Below the pieces are notes generated by a model. It was not told the origin of the DNA. It searched no databases and was given only the letters and a program-made list of their open reading frames with translations. Below are positions 10,401 to 19,837 of a DNA stretch of 64,000 bases, in pieces. The DNA comes from Xenorhabdus indica (GTDB lineage Bacteria; Pseudomonadota; Gammaproteobacteria; Enterobacterales; Enterobacteriaceae), in the NCBI RefSeq assembly GCF_014467235.1, contig NZ_NKHP01000017.1:35367-99366 (forward strand). Direction: 5' to 3'. Each line of letters opens with the position of its first letter. The first letter of the stretch is position 1. A program made the translations under genes and the position numbers.

Positions 10401-13400
10401 TTGTGTTCAACCACCTTTTCAGTCTTCTTTTCAATCTTGCTTTTAACCTTGTTTTCAATATAACTTTCAACGGCATCTTCGACGTTATCGATGACTCCGC
10501 TTTCAACTTCATGTTCAGGGTAACTTTCAATTTCTTCTGCCAATACTGCCTTTTCTCGCTGTGGCAATGATCCCGCGATAAACCGCTCAACAACAGCATG
10601 ATCACCATCACGCAAGGCATGTTGACGCCGAGCTTTATTTTTCTCGGATAAGAAGAAACCGCCGCTTAGCCTGAATGTCAGACGCTTACCTTTGTCTTCT
10701 TCCACCGGCTGGATGCGGACATGCTGGTTTATATCCCACAGCCTGACACCTTCTGCCAGTAATTTGGCCTGAGCACGGGCTAGCTGTAATCTCTCTTCCC
10801 CTTTATCACTGGGATTGGTTGAAATCACGGTATGTTCCCGGTTTTTCAAAATATCGGACACTAATTTGCCTAAGACACCTTTCGGCCCGAACTCAACAAA
10901 TAAGCGCCCTCCCTGCTGGTAAATTGCCTCTATGGTCTGACGGAACTTAACTGGTTTTATCAGTTGTTCTGCCAACAATTCCCGAATTGCCCGTGGTGAA
11001 TTGTCATAGGGTTCTGCTGTTGCGCTGGAGAATAATGTGCACTCTGGTGACTGGAAATGGATATCAGTCAAGCACTCACGGTAAGGCTGATAGGCCGGCT
11101 GAATAAATTTCGTATGGAAGGCGGCAGAGACAGGCAGAATACGGCAATGAATATTCTGTTTTTTCAACTCACCATATAGCTGATTAATCTGGTCAGTTTC
11201 TCCTCCAAAAACTACCTGCTGTTCAGAGTTATCATTAGCAATGACAATACCTGTATAACGTTGCAGAATTTCTTCACGTTGTGCATGGGTCAACGAAGCT
11301 GCCAGCATCGCACCAGCATCCGAATCAGGACCACAGAGCTGGCTAGCTGATGCGGCAGCCCATCCTCTTGCCAGAGAAACGCGGTGGAAATCTTTCTCGG
11401 AAAGTACTCCCGCAGCCCAAAGTGCGGTGACTTCGCCATAGCTGTGACCCGCGACAAAATCAGGCCTGAAGCCTATATTTTTTAATATATTAAAATAACC
11501 CGCACTGATTGCTCCCAATGCAGGCTGGGCATTGGCAGTGTCTGTCAGCCGTTGTTGCTGTTTCGTATGCTCTTCTTCTGAAAAGGCAGGTACGGGATAA
11601 ATAACAGGGGATAATTCATGACCCGACTGACTGATAGCGACATCATCCAGTGCTTCCAGAGATTGACGCATTTCAGGATAGTCATTGGCAATATCCCGCG
11701 CCATATTGACATACTGCGAACCCTGACCGGGGAACAGAGCAACAATCTTACCATCCAGTGCTTTTCCTCTAGGCTGATAATAGATCCCGCGAGGATGTTC
11801 CCAACCACTGGTGTTATTTTGTTGTAATGGGTTTTGTTGTAACTGACTGACAGCGAGAGAGAGTAATTCCACGGTTTGTGCGACAGATTGAGAAACGAAC
11901 ACAATTCTGGCCTGATGCAGCTGTAAGTTCTCAATATCTTGTTGCTCCAGATGCCGACGAATAGCATTTTCCGGTAAATCACCAGTAAAGCCGGATAGAG
12001 CTGCCTCACAGTGTGAAAGCAATTCTGCGGGATTTTCACCTTTAAACAACATGATCCAAGGTGATTCATTCAACCGATAACGGCCGTGTGTCTGTTTTTC
12101 ATACTCTTCCAGAATAGCGTGGAAGTTAGTACCACCAAAACCAAAGGCGCTTAATGCTGCCCGGCGTGGCGCATTGCTGAATGAACGTAGCCATGGTCTG
12201 GCTTCACTGTTGACATAGAAAGGGCTGTTTTCTGACATCAACAAATTGGTAGGCTTTTTCACATTAATAGTGGGTGGTAATACCTTATGGTGTAACGCCA
12301 GTGCAACTTTGATCATAGAAGCAGCGCCGGCTGCACAACGGGTATGTCCAATCTGGGATTTGATACTACCAATCGCCACTGATTTCGGGGGGATCTGAAA
12401 CTCGCCAAACACAGCATGCAGACTTTTAAGTTCCGTATCATCACCTGATGCTGTCCCTGTACCGTGTGCTTCAACCAACTGAATATCACCCGGCACAATC
12501 CCCGCGCAAGCATAGGCTCGTTTCAGCGCTTTTACCTGCCCTTCCAGACGGGGGGCAAAAATACTTTTAGCACGACCATCACTGGAGGCTTCAACAGATT
12601 TTATGATTGCATAGATCTTATCACCATCCAGTTCAGCATCTTCAAGACGCTTCAAAACCAACATGCCTACACCATCCCCCAACATCATGCCATCAGCACT
12701 CTGATCGAAGGGGCGGGAGACATTATTTCGCGATAATGCAGGGGTTTTGCTGAAACACAGGAAAGAAAAAATGGAGTTTTCCAGATTGATACCACCTGTC
12801 AAGACCGCATCACAGCTACCAGAGTGTAACTCACCAATTGCGGCTTTGATTGCAGCAAGGCTGCTGGCACAGGCAGCATCCACCATATAAGATGTGCCAC
12901 CAAGGTCAAAATAACTGGCAATTCTTCCGCAGGCAACATTGCCTAAAAACCCAGGGAAGCTATCTTCATTCCACTCAAGGTACATTCCGTGCGCGCGTTC
13001 AATAATATCGCTTGCCACTTCTTCAGAAAGACCTGACTTCATCATAATTTCGCGCAGGTAAGGAGCCTGCTGACGGGCAGCCAGCGAGAATGATGTATTA
13101 CCATTACCGCCTCCCCCCAAAATTACACCAATACGCTCACGATCAACTTTACTGTTTTTCTGATCCAGCAAACCGGCATCCTGCATCGCCTGCTTAGCAA
13201 CATACAGCGCAAATAACTGGGCTGTACTAAGCGAATCGAGAATTGCGGGTGGAATTTTGAACTCCACAGGGTCAAAATCAATAGCAGGCACAAAGCCAGC
13301 ACGATGACCATAAGTTTTATCAGCGGCTGTTGGGTCTGGATGGTAAAAGTGTTCTTTTTTCCAATATTCTTCCTTTGACATCTCAGTGATATCGATCAGC

Positions 13401-13531
13401 GAATCCTTTTTGCCTATGATATTTTCCCAAAACTTATATAAATTCGGTGCATCTGGGAAATGAGTTGCCATCCCAACGATCGCAATATCCCCACTAATTT
13501 TCCTATCATGCAAAAAATACGTCTTGGACAT
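7457..13531 (-). CDS. PfaA-like PUFA/polyketide synthase (KS-AT-ACP-KR)
   Basis: Iterative type I synthase of about 2024 residues. The start at 13531 (MSKTYFLHDRK) has GAGGA just upstream; the frame is open 20 codons further but lacks a good ribosome-binding site there. Domains in order: ketosynthase (DAACASS cysteine near residue 220, EAHGTGTASGD, IGHTRCAAG); acyltransferase (GQGSQY, GHSYGE near 695); a long charged and Gln-rich linker with an MPE repeat near 1227; one acyl carrier protein (LGIDSIK, phosphopantetheine Ser near 1325); ketoreductase (TGGARGI near 1735, then SSVSG and YSLAN near 1925). PfaA proteins of EPA/DHA synthases normally carry several tandem ACPs, so a single ACP is closer to secondary-metabolite relatives. 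First synthase gene of the operon; chain builder for a probable zeamine/fabclavine-type amine. Confidence 0.9.
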   Translation of the reverse strand: MSKTYFLHDRKISGDIAIVGMATHFPDAPNLYKFWENIIGKKDSLIDITEMSKEEYWKKEHFYHPDPTAADKTYGHRAGFVPAIDFDPVEFKIPPAILDSLSTAQLFALYVAKQAMQDAGLLDQKNSKVDRERIGVILGGGGNGNTSFSLAARQQAPYLREIMMKSGLSEEVASDIIERAHGMYLEWNEDSFPGFLGNVACGRIASYFDLGGTSYMVDAACASSLAAIKAAIGELHSGSCDAVLTGGINLENSIFSFLCFSKTPALSRNNVSRPFDQSADGMMLGDGVGMLVLKRLEDAELDGDKIYAIIKSVEASSDGRAKSIFAPRLEGQVKALKRAYACAGIVPGDIQLVEAHGTGTASGDDTELKSLHAVFGEFQIPPKSVAIGSIKSQIGHTRCAAGAASMIKVALALHHKVLPPTINVKKPTNLLMSENSPFYVNSEARPWLRSFSNAPRRAALSAFGFGGTNFHAILEEYEKQTHGRYRLNESPWIMLFKGENPAELLSHCEAALSGFTGDLPENAIRRHLEQQDIENLQLHQARIVFVSQSVAQTVELLSLAVSQLQQNPLQQNNTSGWEHPRGIYYQPRGKALDGKIVALFPGQGSQYVNMARDIANDYPEMRQSLEALDDVAISQSGHELSPVIYPVPAFSEEEHTKQQQRLTDTANAQPALGAISAGYFNILKNIGFRPDFVAGHSYGEVTALWAAGVLSEKDFHRVSLARGWAAASASQLCGPDSDAGAMLAASLTHAQREEILQRYTGIVIANDNSEQQVVFGGETDQINQLYGELKKQNIHCRILPVSAAFHTKFIQPAYQPYRECLTDIHFQSPECTLFSSATAEPYDNSPRAIRELLAEQLIKPVKFRQTIEAIYQQGGRLFVEFGPKGVLGKLVSDILKNREHTVISTNPSDKGEERLQLARAQAKLLAEGVRLWDINQHVRIQPVEEDKGKRLTFRLSGGFFLSEKNKARRQHALRDGDHAVVERFIAGSLPQREKAVLAEEIESYPEHEVESGVIDNVEDAVESYIENKVKSKIEKKTEKVVEHKQPVSAEFLQQNVLTIIQRRDNPMEQNNKLSESQNADTLNGLLQAQQVMSQLHQQFQTNQKEYIQLLSMLLEKQYSLLESCKDHQNLPTMLSSLSQSVQLLDKNLELYHTNHERYFMTQQSLFQSGQVTPVMSSVSRLTQSVVGYSAPVKAAESISAPVSNIQPVEMVEKIEAVRPMMPEMPEMPEMPEMTEILKTEEVPVTPVVSMASSESANESIKPEPEPEKAVAKVQTKVLDPEVEKLIKHLERITEESIISQLINIVSERTGYPQDMISSEMDLEADLGIDSIKRLEIFGAMFDAFSANMGLHSETARNKDMENFEVDSLSTIAKMSDFFKQMIDEAVSALYNKGLGSEPEQVQPPVEHHKKEQFVVAESNNGASEKLRSLGFVTSTTASSEGYSVKKPLAESQRMVSSAVQPELNHKIALNNEDEEKRFADSPVSRFAVVKQLLPMPDCLQDVFSSSKRWLVVDEGTTSVDNLVADKTVVENIVEALEQRGQQVVVLSLKQNQAAMGDESVLDAVLTDIEQQHGTIEGVIYLQALKQGVKALADVFNEQDYHSVETTFLLAKRLQSSLTRDGKQPGYFMVIMRGDGELLTSGREYLPIVSAGITGLTKSLNIEWGNVFCRTIDIDARMKDSDVAKIVIEELQDSRTDVAEIGRSVNGERMTLALKEEKVLSAASAMQVSSHDVLVVTGGARGITAHCVIELAKQSQAAFILLGRTDITAPLPEWSVGKTTLAERKTAAIAHLQAQGIQPTPVKVNSMLNRLIHIDEINVTLQAIRQAGARVIYLHCDITVQEQVKRALEQARQQFGPITGLIHGAGNLADKRIEKKTLADLHSVFHAKVKGLENVCRGLDCTSLRHIMLFSSVSGFFGNAGQTDYSLANETLNKFAYLPFGGKNSQIIRSVNWGPWDGGMVSDVLKRAYEAQNMVIIPLDEGTKRFVREFSDPRSRQITIGGKTYMAPKKTIPNQLRNVSNNAAI
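9834..9869. repeat. Four perfect 9-bp tandem repeats coding Met-Pro-Glu
   Basis: ATTTCTGGC occurs four times without change on the plus strand, encoding consecutive Met-Pro-Glu units in the linker before the ACP of the PfaA-like protein. A unit change would keep the frame, so copy number could vary between strains without loss of function. Confidence 0.9.
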
Positions 13532-13600
13532 ACATTCCTCGCGTTTTGAACAAAACAGCCTCGTATCCAGCACATATTTAATGCACTGCATTGAGTGTTT

Positions 13601-13630
13601 TCACTGTCATTCACTGTCATCCGCTGTCAG
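13601..13630. repeat. Three 10-bp direct repeats upstream of the pfaA-like gene
   Basis: TCACTGTCAT occurs twice in tandem, followed by a third partly conserved copy (CCGCTGTCAG). They lie about 70-100 bp before the PfaA-like start in the 191-bp gap after the membrane-protein gene. The 10-bp period puts the copies on the same face of the helix, as with activator or repressor half-sites. No known regulator motif is recognised. Confidence 0.5.
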
Positions 13631-13722
13631 GAACATCATTATTAACCTATTAAATACGCTTTCGAAATCTATTCGAATACACATAAATCAAGGTAGATTA
13701 GTAAGATATGCTGACAAGAATG

Positions 13723-14733
13723 TTACTTATATTTTTTGGATAAAACTTTTGTTCTCCCTCTCAATAACCCGGCTAATGAACCTGCCACAGCGGATGTGGC
13801 TCCAACCACAGTTTCAATAACTGTTATTTGTATTGGAGAAAGATGATCAATAGATAAAAAATGCGTCACAATAAAGATTAATGCTATGACACATGCACTA
13901 AAAGCATGAATTAAAAAATACATTGCGCTTTCATCAAGCTTATCATCTTTTTCAAAGTGTAATAAATTTGCTTTGATATCAAGGATAGTTTGTTTCTGTG
14001 TCACATAAGCTATCCATAAAGAAATAATATAGGATGTTCCTCCTGCACTAAAAGCCGCCACTGAAACGGTAATTACCTCTGTAAAATTACCACTTTCTTC
14101 TCGAAAATAACCATACGCCAGTAAGCCTGCAATCGCACCGGCAATAATTGCCCAAGGTAAAAAATAATTAAATATTATATGTGTATCACTGTCTTCTTTT
14201 CTTACCTCACCTTTTTTAATAGAAAATAGTTTTCCATATAATTCAACAGCGTAATGCTTAAGCCTGGAGACAATAAAACAACTTGAAAACACTACCAATA
14301 AAAAACTTATAATTAATGCTAACCAAATATTTAATTGTGATGAAAATGAAGTATTCTGTAATAAAAAATAAAAAGGAAGTAGTAATATAATATAAAATAT
14401 TAAGGCATAAAGAGTAATCATCCCCCATAACTGATAAGTACTTCCACGCCCACTCATCAGAACATTTGATTCTCCAACTTTATTTAACAAAGTCCGATAA
14501 GTATATTTATCAGAATTAGCTTTGACATTATCATAAATAATTTCAAAAGAAACTGTAATGATAGAAATTAATGGATAAATAATAAGGTAAACACCTACTG
14601 AAGGCGGCTCTCCCCATATACCACAGAGAAAAAAGTAGATCCCACCAATAATAGTAATATCAATAAAAGCACGCACAATAGCATTGGAGAAATCAGCCAT
14701 TGTCAGACTTTGTTTGAGGTTTAATACAACCAT
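13723..14733 (-). CDS. Multi-pass membrane protein of unknown function
   Basis: 336 residues, not recognised. The start at 14733 is supported by AAGGAGAG about 6 nt upstream. I count about eight hydrophobic segments, starting near residues 20, 50, 105 and 135 and then in the C-terminal half (PWAIIAGAIAGLLAYGYF; ACVIALIFIVTHFL; the last contains VVGATSAVAGSLAGLLRG). A soluble charged stretch (KKGEVRKEDSDTH) lies in the middle. The C-terminus is basic (RTKVLSKKYK). It sits directly upstream of the PfaA-like gene on the same strand, so it may be co-transcribed and could serve in export or immunity for the product, but this is inferred from position only. Confidence 0.7.
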   Translation of the reverse strand: MVVLNLKQSLTMADFSNAIVRAFIDITIIGGIYFFLCGIWGEPPSVGVYLIIYPLISIITVSFEIIYDNVKANSDKYTYRTLLNKVGESNVLMSGRGSTYQLWGMITLYALIFYIILLLPFYFLLQNTSFSSQLNIWLALIISFLLVVFSSCFIVSRLKHYAVELYGKLFSIKKGEVRKEDSDTHIIFNYFLPWAIIAGAIAGLLAYGYFREESGNFTEVITVSVAAFSAGGTSYIISLWIAYVTQKQTILDIKANLLHFEKDDKLDESAMYFLIHAFSACVIALIFIVTHFLSIDHLSPIQITVIETVVGATSAVAGSLAGLLRGRTKVLSKKYK

Positions 14734-15097
14734 AACACTCTCCTTGTAAATCTGACTTACTATAGATAATTATCACTGATACCTTTTATATTTCACATTA
14801 ACGCCTTACCGGCTATTTTTTCACTCTAATTGTAACTTGAAACCTATTGAGTGTATTTATTTTTTCTATGTTATAAATTTTATAATTCTTACCACTATAA
14901 ATATATGCGACTGATATTTTCCGTAATAGCGTCTTTGTATACATCTAATTGACTATAGTTTCAATTTAAAAAAATTGACCCAATTTAAGAAAGAAAGTTA
15001 ATTAATCATTTAAAAACAAATAATTAATACAACTTTACCTATATTAAAAGATTAATTATTTAGTGGTATATAAAAAAAATAATATACATCCTATAAA

Positions 15098-15133
15098 TTT
15101 CAAATTGCAGTCAATAAAGCGGCAATTGAAAGA
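15098..15133. repeat. Degenerate copy of a dispersed inverted repeat
   Basis: TTTCAAATTGCAG ... CGGCAATTGAAA with a short spacer, followed by GATGA. It resembles the intact element at 16671-16705 (TTTCAAGTTACAGCT ... AGCTGTAACTTGAAA), so both probably belong to one dispersed intergenic repeat family. Arms here are imperfect. Confidence 0.55.
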
Positions 15134-15146
15134 TGAAAAGTATAAA

Positions 15147-15169
15147 AGGCTCTTCAGAATGAGGAGCCT
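15147..15169 (-). terminator. Intrinsic terminator after yfcD
   Basis: On the minus strand AGGCTC and GAGCCT form a 6-bp stem around an 11-nt loop, followed by a T-rich tract (TTTTATACTTTTC). It begins 29 bp past the yfcD stop. Confidence 0.65.
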
Positions 15170-15197
15170 GTAAACGTTATCTTTTCAATTGTGGATT

Positions 15198-15719
15198 TCA
15201 GCTAACATCTTTTTTGTTGCGGTCCAACCATAGAGAAAGCGCCTTCAAAGAGTCAGGCGTAAATTGATCACAACGGGCAGTAATTTCTTCAGGTGACAAC
15301 CAGTAAACCGCAGAAACCTCTTCTTCCTGTAACGCAAATGGCCCGTGGCTGACACAGCTAAATAACCCTCCCCATGTACGGCAGATATCTTCCTCATAAT
15401 AGAAAAGCCCATGCTCCGCAAAAGGAACTCCGGCAATCCCCAACTCTTCTTCGGCTTCACGACGGGCAGATTCAAGCATACTTTCCCCCATCACCACCAC
15501 ACCACCAGCAGTTGCATCCAATTTACCTGGGTAAAAATCTTTTGTTTCTGTGCGATGCTGAACCAATATTTTCCCCATTCCATCATGTACAACAATGTAA
15601 GTTGCCCGATGCCTCAAGTTTTGGCTACGCATTTGCTGGCGAGTTGCCTGCGCGATGACTTCATTCTCTTCATTAACAATATCAACCCACTCAATATTTA
15701 CTGATTTTTCTTGAGTCAT
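15198..15719 (-). CDS. yfcD: Nudix hydrolase YfcD
   Basis: Nudix-family pyrophosphohydrolase; the E. coli homologue's substrate is not settled. The start at 15719 ([15 protein letters not shown]) aligns with the E. coli protein; the frame is open 29 codons further upstream but that part has no counterpart. [16 protein letters not shown] near the N-terminus and a full Nudix box (GGVVVMGES...REAEEELGI) at about residues 69-91 are visible. Length is 173 residues, close to the family's ~180. It stands alone on the minus strand, diverging from yfcG, as part of the conserved yfcD-yfcG-yfcH block. Confidence 0.9.
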   Translation of the reverse strand: MTQEKSVNIEWVDIVNEENEVIAQATRQQMRSQNLRHRATYIVVHDGMGKILVQHRTETKDFYPGKLDATAGGVVVMGESMLESARREAEEELGIAGVPFAEHGLFYYEEDICRTWGGLFSCVSHGPFALQEEEVSAVYWLSPEEITARCDQFTPDSLKALSLWLDRNKKDVS

Positions 15720-15931
15720 CCTGGAACCTTTACTAAATAATCTATGAGCCAATTCCTGCTGTGACAGCCTCTCTATCAACCAATTTTCAAATATGTATAC
15801 AGGCACCTAACCGGAAAAATAAATCCACTCACACAGCTATGAAGGATCGATGGCATTTTACAGACAAACAAAACCAATGCTAATGTAATAAATCTAACAT
15901 TTATCCTAACGTTACTATTACTGGAGGTTAT

Positions 15932-16546
15932 ATGATAGATCTATACTACGCTCCTACACCTAATGGCTATAAAATTTCACTGTTCCTTGAAGAAACCGGG
16001 CTCCCTTATACCATTCATCCGATCGATATCGGTGCTGGCGAACAATTTACCCCGGAATTTTTAGCTATCTCACCTAATAACAAGATCCCCGCAATTGTCG
16101 ATCATGAACCTGCTGATGGAGGGGAACCAATATCTATCTTCGAATCAGGTGCTATCTTGCTCTATCTGGCAGAAAAAACCGGGAAATTTCTGAGCCAGAA
16201 TGAACGGGAACGCATTCAACAACAACAATGGCTCTTCTGGCAAGTCGCGGGATTCGGCCCGATGCTTGGGCAAAATCACCATTTCCATCGTTATGCGCCA
16301 GAAGTCATACCCTATGCGATAAACCGCTATGTGGCAGAAACTCAGCGTTTATACAAGGTACTGAATACCCAATTGGAAAAAACACCGTATCTTGGCGGCA
16401 ATGAATACAGTATCGCTGATATCGCCACCTATCCGTGGGCGCTGTGTTATGAACATCAAAAAATCAATTTGCAGGATTACCCTGCTGTTGAAAAATGGCT
16501 CGAAAATATCAGTCAACGGCCAGCAACAAAGGCAGCATACAAATAA
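15932..16546 (+). CDS. yfcG: GST-like disulfide-bond oxidoreductase YfcG
   Basis: Nu-class glutathione-S-transferase-fold protein which in E. coli has GSH-dependent disulfide reductase activity rather than classic transferase activity. 204 residues. The N-terminal thioredoxin-like half has MIDLYYAPTPNGYKI, SPNNKIPAIVDH and FESGAILLYLAEKTG (glutathione site). The C-terminal helical half has QWLFWQVAGFGPMLGQNHHF and YSIADIATYPW. ACTGGAGG lies upstream of the ATG. About ten residues shorter at the C-terminus than E. coli YfcG. Cytosolic redox enzyme, transcribed toward yfcH. Confidence 0.93.
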   Translation: MIDLYYAPTPNGYKISLFLEETGLPYTIHPIDIGAGEQFTPEFLAISPNNKIPAIVDHEPADGGEPISIFESGAILLYLAEKTGKFLSQNERERIQQQQWLFWQVAGFGPMLGQNHHFHRYAPEVIPYAINRYVAETQRLYKVLNTQLEKTPYLGGNEYSIADIATYPWALCYEHQKINLQDYPAVEKWLENISQRPATKAAYK

Positions 16547-16670
16547 TGATGGAAGTTCGTTTAGTCACGAAACTTTTCACTAAAACTTGATGTTGATAAC
16601 AGATAACAGCATATTTCGCTGCTGTATAAGCCATCACTTGCTATAGTCAATCAATGATTATACCGATGGA

Positions 16671-16705
16671 TTTCAAGTTACAGCTAACAAAGCTGTAACT
16701 TGAAA
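16671..16705. repeat. Perfect inverted repeat of a dispersed intergenic family
   Basis: TTTCAAGTTACAGCT, spacer AACAA, then AGCTGTAACTTGAAA: a perfect 15-bp stem about 40 bp before yfcH. A related degenerate copy lies at 15098-15133. I recall similar elements as common between genes in Photorhabdus and Xenorhabdus, which a database search would confirm. Confidence 0.75.
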
Positions 16706-16743
16706 GACGAGAGAATATCCACTTTTGGTCACAGGGGGTGGTT

Positions 16744-17658
16744 ATGTATATTTTAGTTACGGGAGGAACAGGACTGATAGGTCGCAAGTTAATCTATCAA
16801 TTGCTTTCACTCTCCCACTCTATTACCATTTTGAGCCGTTCTCCACAGAAGGTTTACTCTTTGTTCAGCGATAAGGTGAAATGCTGGACGACATTGAATG
16901 AACAGAGCAATCTGGATGATTTTGATGCAGTTATCAATCTTGCTGGTGAGCCTATCGCTGATAAGCGCTGGACACCAGAACAAAAAAATAAACTTTGCCA
17001 GAGTCGCTGGCAATTAACGGAAAAACTCAGCGATTTAATTAGGGCTGGTGAGTCCCCCCCTTCTGTTTTTATTTCCGGTTCAGCCGTTGGGTATTATGGT
17101 GATCAGGGGCAAGCTGTTATTTCAGAAAATGATCCTCCCCATGATGAATTCTCTCACCAGCTTTGTGAACGCTGGGAAAAACTGGCATTACAAGCTAAAA
17201 GCGAAAAGACCAGGGTATGCCTGTTACGGACAGGTATCGTCTTAGCCAATAATGGGGGAGCATTGAAAAAAATGCTGCCTCTGTTCCGTTTGGGGTTTGG
17301 AGGTGCGGTAGGAAGTGGCAAACAATATATGCCGTGGATCCATATTGATGATATGGTCAACGCCATCTATTACTTGCTGGTTTCGCCAGAACTGGCTGGC
17401 CCTTTCAATATGACTGCGCCCTATCCTGTTCATAATGATCAGTTCAGTGCGATATTGGCAAGGATCCTGCGTCGCCCCACTTTTATTCGTATACCTGCTT
17501 TTGTATTAAGAATCGCAATGGGAGAAGCAGCGACACTGGTTTTAGGTGGACAACAAGCTGTGCCCAAGCGATTGGAAGAAGCCGGATTCGGCTTCCGCTA
17601 TTTTGAATTAGAAGAAGCCTTAAAGAGTTTATTAAAGGAAAATGCTAATCAGCATTAA
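16744..17658 (+). CDS. yfcH: Epimerase-like SDR-family protein YfcH
   Basis: Atypical short-chain dehydrogenase (SDR39U1 type) of unknown substrate. The start is placed at the ATG at 16744 because AGGGGG ends 6 nt before it; a GTG two codons upstream is possible. The nucleotide-binding motif [11 protein letters not shown] is at residues 6-16, then [24 protein letters not shown] and PWIHIDDMV. About 304 residues, the usual length. The last 4 bp overlap the convergent ubiX end. Confidence 0.92.
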   Translation: MYILVTGGTGLIGRKLIYQLLSLSHSITILSRSPQKVYSLFSDKVKCWTTLNEQSNLDDFDAVINLAGEPIADKRWTPEQKNKLCQSRWQLTEKLSDLIRAGESPPSVFISGSAVGYYGDQGQAVISENDPPHDEFSHQLCERWEKLALQAKSEKTRVCLLRTGIVLANNGGALKKMLPLFRLGFGGAVGSGKQYMPWIHIDDMVNAIYYLLVSPELAGPFNMTAPYPVHNDQFSAILARILRRPTFIRIPAFVLRIAMGEAATLVLGGQQAVPKRLEEAGFGFRYFELEEALKSLLKENANQH

Positions 17659-18239
17659 ACATCTGTGAGTTTCGCACCCTGCCAACGATTGAATAAATCC
17701 TCTGGCAATTCAATATCAAACTGATCAAGTACACGATTAACTGTCTGGTCAATAATATCCTGAATACACTCAGGGCGGTGATAAAACGCAGGAACTGGCG
17801 GCATTATCACTGCCCCTACTTCAGCAGCCTGAGTCATTAACCTCAAGTGTCCCAAATGCAATGGTGTTTCTCTGACTCCCAACACCAATTTACGCCCTTC
17901 TTTCAAGACAACATCTGCGGCACGGGTGATTAAGCCATCTGTGTAGCTATGCACAATACCCGATAATGTTTTGATAGAACAAGGTAAAATCACCATCCCT
18001 GATGTCTTAAATGATCCCGAAGAGATAGAGGCAGCGATATCACGATTATCGTGCACAACATCGGCAAGAGCCTGAACTTCCCGCAAGGTATAGTCAGTCT
18101 CCAGAGCCAATGTCTGTCGGGCTGATTGGCTGATCACTAAATGCGTTTCAATATCTTCTACAGGCTGTAAGACTTGCAGTAATCGGATACCATAAATCGC
18201 ACCACTTGCTCCTGTCAGCCCGACGATCAGTTTTTTCAT
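17655..18239 (-). CDS. ubiX: Flavin prenyltransferase UbiX
   Basis: Makes the prenylated FMN cofactor from FMN and dimethylallyl phosphate for UbiD decarboxylase in ubiquinone synthesis. 194 residues. [21 protein letters not shown] is the flavodoxin-like N-terminus with the GASG flavin loop; [21 protein letters not shown] and [18 protein letters not shown] are the conserved prenyl/phosphate-site segments; [11 protein letters not shown] follows. It lies downstream of purF on the same strand with a 48-bp gap, and converges on yfcH with a 4-bp overlap. Confidence 0.95.
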   Translation of the reverse strand: MKKLIVGLTGASGAIYGIRLLQVLQPVEDIETHLVISQSARQTLALETDYTLREVQALADVVHDNRDIAASISSGSFKTSGMVILPCSIKTLSGIVHSYTDGLITRAADVVLKEGRKLVLGVRETPLHLGHLRLMTQAAEVGAVIMPPVPAFYHRPECIQDIIDQTVNRVLDQFDIELPEDLFNRWQGAKLTDV

Positions 18240-18287
18240 GTGTCCCTCTGAGATACCAGAAATAACGCAATGATAATAGGAATATAA

Positions 18288-19805
18288 TTATCCTTCATTA
18301 TATATTTCTAAGCTCTCAATTTCGCTCTGTCCGCGCAATTTCATGGCATCATCCTTACGCAGATTTTCCAGATAATCGAGATAAATCTGGTCAATGTCTT
18401 TTGTGACATAGATACCATCAAAAACTGAACATTCAAATCTTTCAATATCTGGATTTTCTTCACGCACCGCAGCAATCAGATCAGTGAGATCTTGGTATAT
18501 CAACGCATCAGCGCCAATGAGCTGGCGGATTTCATTGATTTCCCTGCCATGAGCAATTAATTCATTGGCGTTGGGCATGTCAATTCCATATACATTCGGG
18601 AAACGAACTTCAGGCGCAGCCGAAGCAAAATAGACTTTCTTAGCACCCGCTTCACGCGCCAACTCCACAATTTGTTCTGATGTCGTACCACGTACAATGG
18701 AATCATCCACCAGCAATACATTTTTACCGCGGAATTCCGCACGATTGGCATTCAGTTTACGCCGAACTGACTTCCGGCGCTCCTGCTGTCCAGGCATAAT
18801 AAAAGTGCGTCCGACATAACGGTTTTTAACAAATCCCTGACGGTAAGGTTTATCCAGAATATGAGCAATCTCCAGTGCCACATCACAAGACGTTTCAGGA
18901 ACAGGGATCACAACATCTATCTGTAACTCTTCCCATTCACGGGCAATTTTTTCACCCAGTTTCCTACCCATACGTAACCGTGCGTTATAGACAGAAATTT
19001 TGTCAATAAAGGAGTCAGGACGGGCAAAATAAACAAATTCAAACAGACAAGGTGTTAATGAAGGATTTTCTGCACACTGGCGCGTAAATAATTGGCCCTG
19101 CTCAGTGATATAAATTGCTTCGCCAGAAGCGACATCCCGCAGGAATTCAAACCCTAAGGTATCAAGTGCCACACTCTCTGATGCCACCATATATTCACTG
19201 CGTCCATCTGCCAGTATGCGTTTCCCCAATACCAGAGGCCGGATACCATTTGGATCGCGGAAAGCCACCAGACCATGACCAATAATCATAGCAACACAGG
19301 CATAAGCACCACGAATTCTCCGGTGCATTGCCGCTACTGCCGCGAAGATATTATCTGGCTCTAATGGGAAATGCGGGAATTTGGTTAATTCATCAGCAAA
19401 AACATTCAGCAGGATTTCAGAATCAGAAGTGGTATTAACATGGCGACGGGCATTTTCAAACAGGATTTTTTTCAATTCATGAGAGTTTGTCAGATTGCCA
19501 TTATGTGCCAATGTGATACCAAAAGGAGAGTTGACATAGAAAGGTTGTGCTTCAGAAGCGCTGGAACTACCCGCTGTTGGGTAACGGACATGCCCTATTC
19601 CGATAGTCCCCTGTAAACGTAACATGTGTCGTGTTTCAAACACATCTTTAACCAAACCATTGGCCTTACGTAAACGGAACTCATTGTTACCATCAATAGT
19701 CGCAATACCTGCTGCATCCTGTCCACGGTGCTGAAGCACCGTTAATGCATCATAAATCGACTGGTTAACCGATGTAAAACCAACGATACCAACAATACCG
19801 CACAT
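18288..19805 (-). CDS. purF: Amidophosphoribosyltransferase PurF
   Basis: First committed step of purine synthesis: PRPP + glutamine to phosphoribosylamine. The start is at the ATG at 19805, giving MCGIVGIVG, so Cys2 becomes the N-terminal glutaminase nucleophile after Met removal; GAGGAAAG lies just upstream. N-terminal Ntn-hydrolase half ([18 protein letters not shown]), C-terminal phosphoribosyltransferase half with PRPP loop [13 protein letters not shown] near residue 365. 505 residues, full length. Transcribed with cvpA (32-bp gap) from a promoter region carrying a PurR box. Confidence 0.97.
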   Translation of the reverse strand: MCGIVGIVGFTSVNQSIYDALTVLQHRGQDAAGIATIDGNNEFRLRKANGLVKDVFETRHMLRLQGTIGIGHVRYPTAGSSSASEAQPFYVNSPFGITLAHNGNLTNSHELKKILFENARRHVNTTSDSEILLNVFADELTKFPHFPLEPDNIFAAVAAMHRRIRGAYACVAMIIGHGLVAFRDPNGIRPLVLGKRILADGRSEYMVASESVALDTLGFEFLRDVASGEAIYITEQGQLFTRQCAENPSLTPCLFEFVYFARPDSFIDKISVYNARLRMGRKLGEKIAREWEELQIDVVIPVPETSCDVALEIAHILDKPYRQGFVKNRYVGRTFIMPGQQERRKSVRRKLNANRAEFRGKNVLLVDDSIVRGTTSEQIVELAREAGAKKVYFASAAPEVRFPNVYGIDMPNANELIAHGREINEIRQLIGADALIYQDLTDLIAAVREENPDIERFECSVFDGIYVTKDIDQIYLDYLENLRKDDAMKLRGQSEIESLEIYNEG

Positions 19806-19837
19806 GTAGTCTTTCCTCATCAGTCAGGCGGAGAGGA

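Larger units (their letters stand above)
14734..15197. other. AT-rich intergenic region
   Basis: 464 bp without a convincing gene on either strand. It holds the promoter region of the membrane-protein gene, a degenerate inverted-repeat element (15098-15133) and the yfcD terminator (15147-15169). The rest is strongly AT-rich with nothing I can identify. Confidence 0.6.

Noticed and set aside
2781..13531. A true EPA/DHA PUFA synthase
   Set aside because: Only one ACP is present, no PfaB acyltransferase gene is seen, and the enoyl reductase is joined to an aminotransferase; these point to an aminated secondary metabolite.
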